Made by a program: the position numbers and the translations under genes. The notes below the pieces were generated by a model that saw only the letters and a list, made by a program, of their open reading frames with translations, ran no database searches and was not told the DNA's origin. A stretch of 64,000 nt of DNA from Dehalococcoidia bacterium (lineage in GTDB: Bacteria; Chloroflexota; Dehalococcoidia; SM23-28-2; HRBIN24), in the NCBI GenBank assembly GCA_025062275.1, contig JANXAP010000009.1, positions 40,366 through 104,365 of the forward strand. Reading direction: 5' to 3'. Positions 63,947 through 64,000 of this stretch are shown in pieces. How positions within the stretch are numbered: position 1 is the first letter of the stretch; each line of letters begins with the position of its first letter.

Positions 63947-64000
63947 CGGGGGCCACCTCCTGTCTCGGGAACTCACCCAGAAGGTTGGCCCCCTTGCTGT

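Overview
This 64 kb window is a contiguous, gene-dense, GC-rich bacterial chromosome segment with almost no mobile DNA. Gene content points to the phylum Chloroflexota, possibly near Dehalococcoidia/Thermomicrobia. The evidence is a large Chlor_Arch_YYY (DUF2298) membrane protein, coenzyme F420 genes, a hopanoid operon, KimA-type potassium uptake and frequent GTG/TTG starts. This placement is an inference from family distribution; no marker tree was possible.

Layout. 1-1.4 kb: a partial crotonase, a DsrE-like protein and a DinB-like protein. 1.5-8.9 kb: a complete phosphate-starvation block on the minus strand (phoP-phoR, a histidine phosphatase, pstSCAB-phoU) with two Pho-box-like repeat arrays. 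8.9-14.9 kb: the most unusual block. A SAM-I riboswitch with its own terminator precedes a threonine-synthase-like enzyme, a NIL-domain protein, a ubiquitin-like sulfur carrier, an Rrf2 regulator, CysK, a carrier-E1 fusion, a third carrier and a CysM-like enzyme. This looks like a protein-thiocarboxylate route to cysteine and probably homocysteine. 15-25.3 kb: housekeeping genes (degV, recG, argS, an inositol-phosphatase-like gene, an aminotransferase-MOSC-gatA-gatC operon, a methyltransferase). 25.3-32.7 kb: a class A PBP, a KimA-like transporter, a membrane HExxH protein, and the F420 genes npdG and cofE. 33-40.4 kb: glcDEF, glpK and a stand-alone AmrS radical-SAM protein.

40.4-50 kb: a long co-directional hopanoid cluster (hpnC, hpnD, hpnE, ispH, yjbQ-like, polyprenyl synthase, hpnH, hpnG, shc) behind a strong sigma70 promoter and a 200-nt leader. 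It would carry isoprenoid precursors through squalene and hopene to the ribosyl-hopane side chain. 50-51.5 kb: a lipoprotein, a SelW-like selenoprotein read through an in-frame UGA followed by a bacterial-type SECIS hairpin, and a SufT/MIP18-type protein. 51.6-62.2 kb: DUF2298 protein, dienelactone hydrolase, MBL-fold hydrolase, enoyl-CoA hydratase plus flavin monooxygenase divergent from a TetR regulator, HAD phosphatase, ComA-like enzyme, MmgE/PrpD protein and a GYD protein. 62.2-64 kb: decaying DNA with a binding-protein relic, a GNAT gene and a frameshifted IS481-type transposase.

The two observations most worth testing are the SAM-riboswitch-controlled carrier-protein sulfur pathway (8.9-14.9 kb) and the SelW-like selenoprotein (50,836-51,126), which standard gene callers would truncate.
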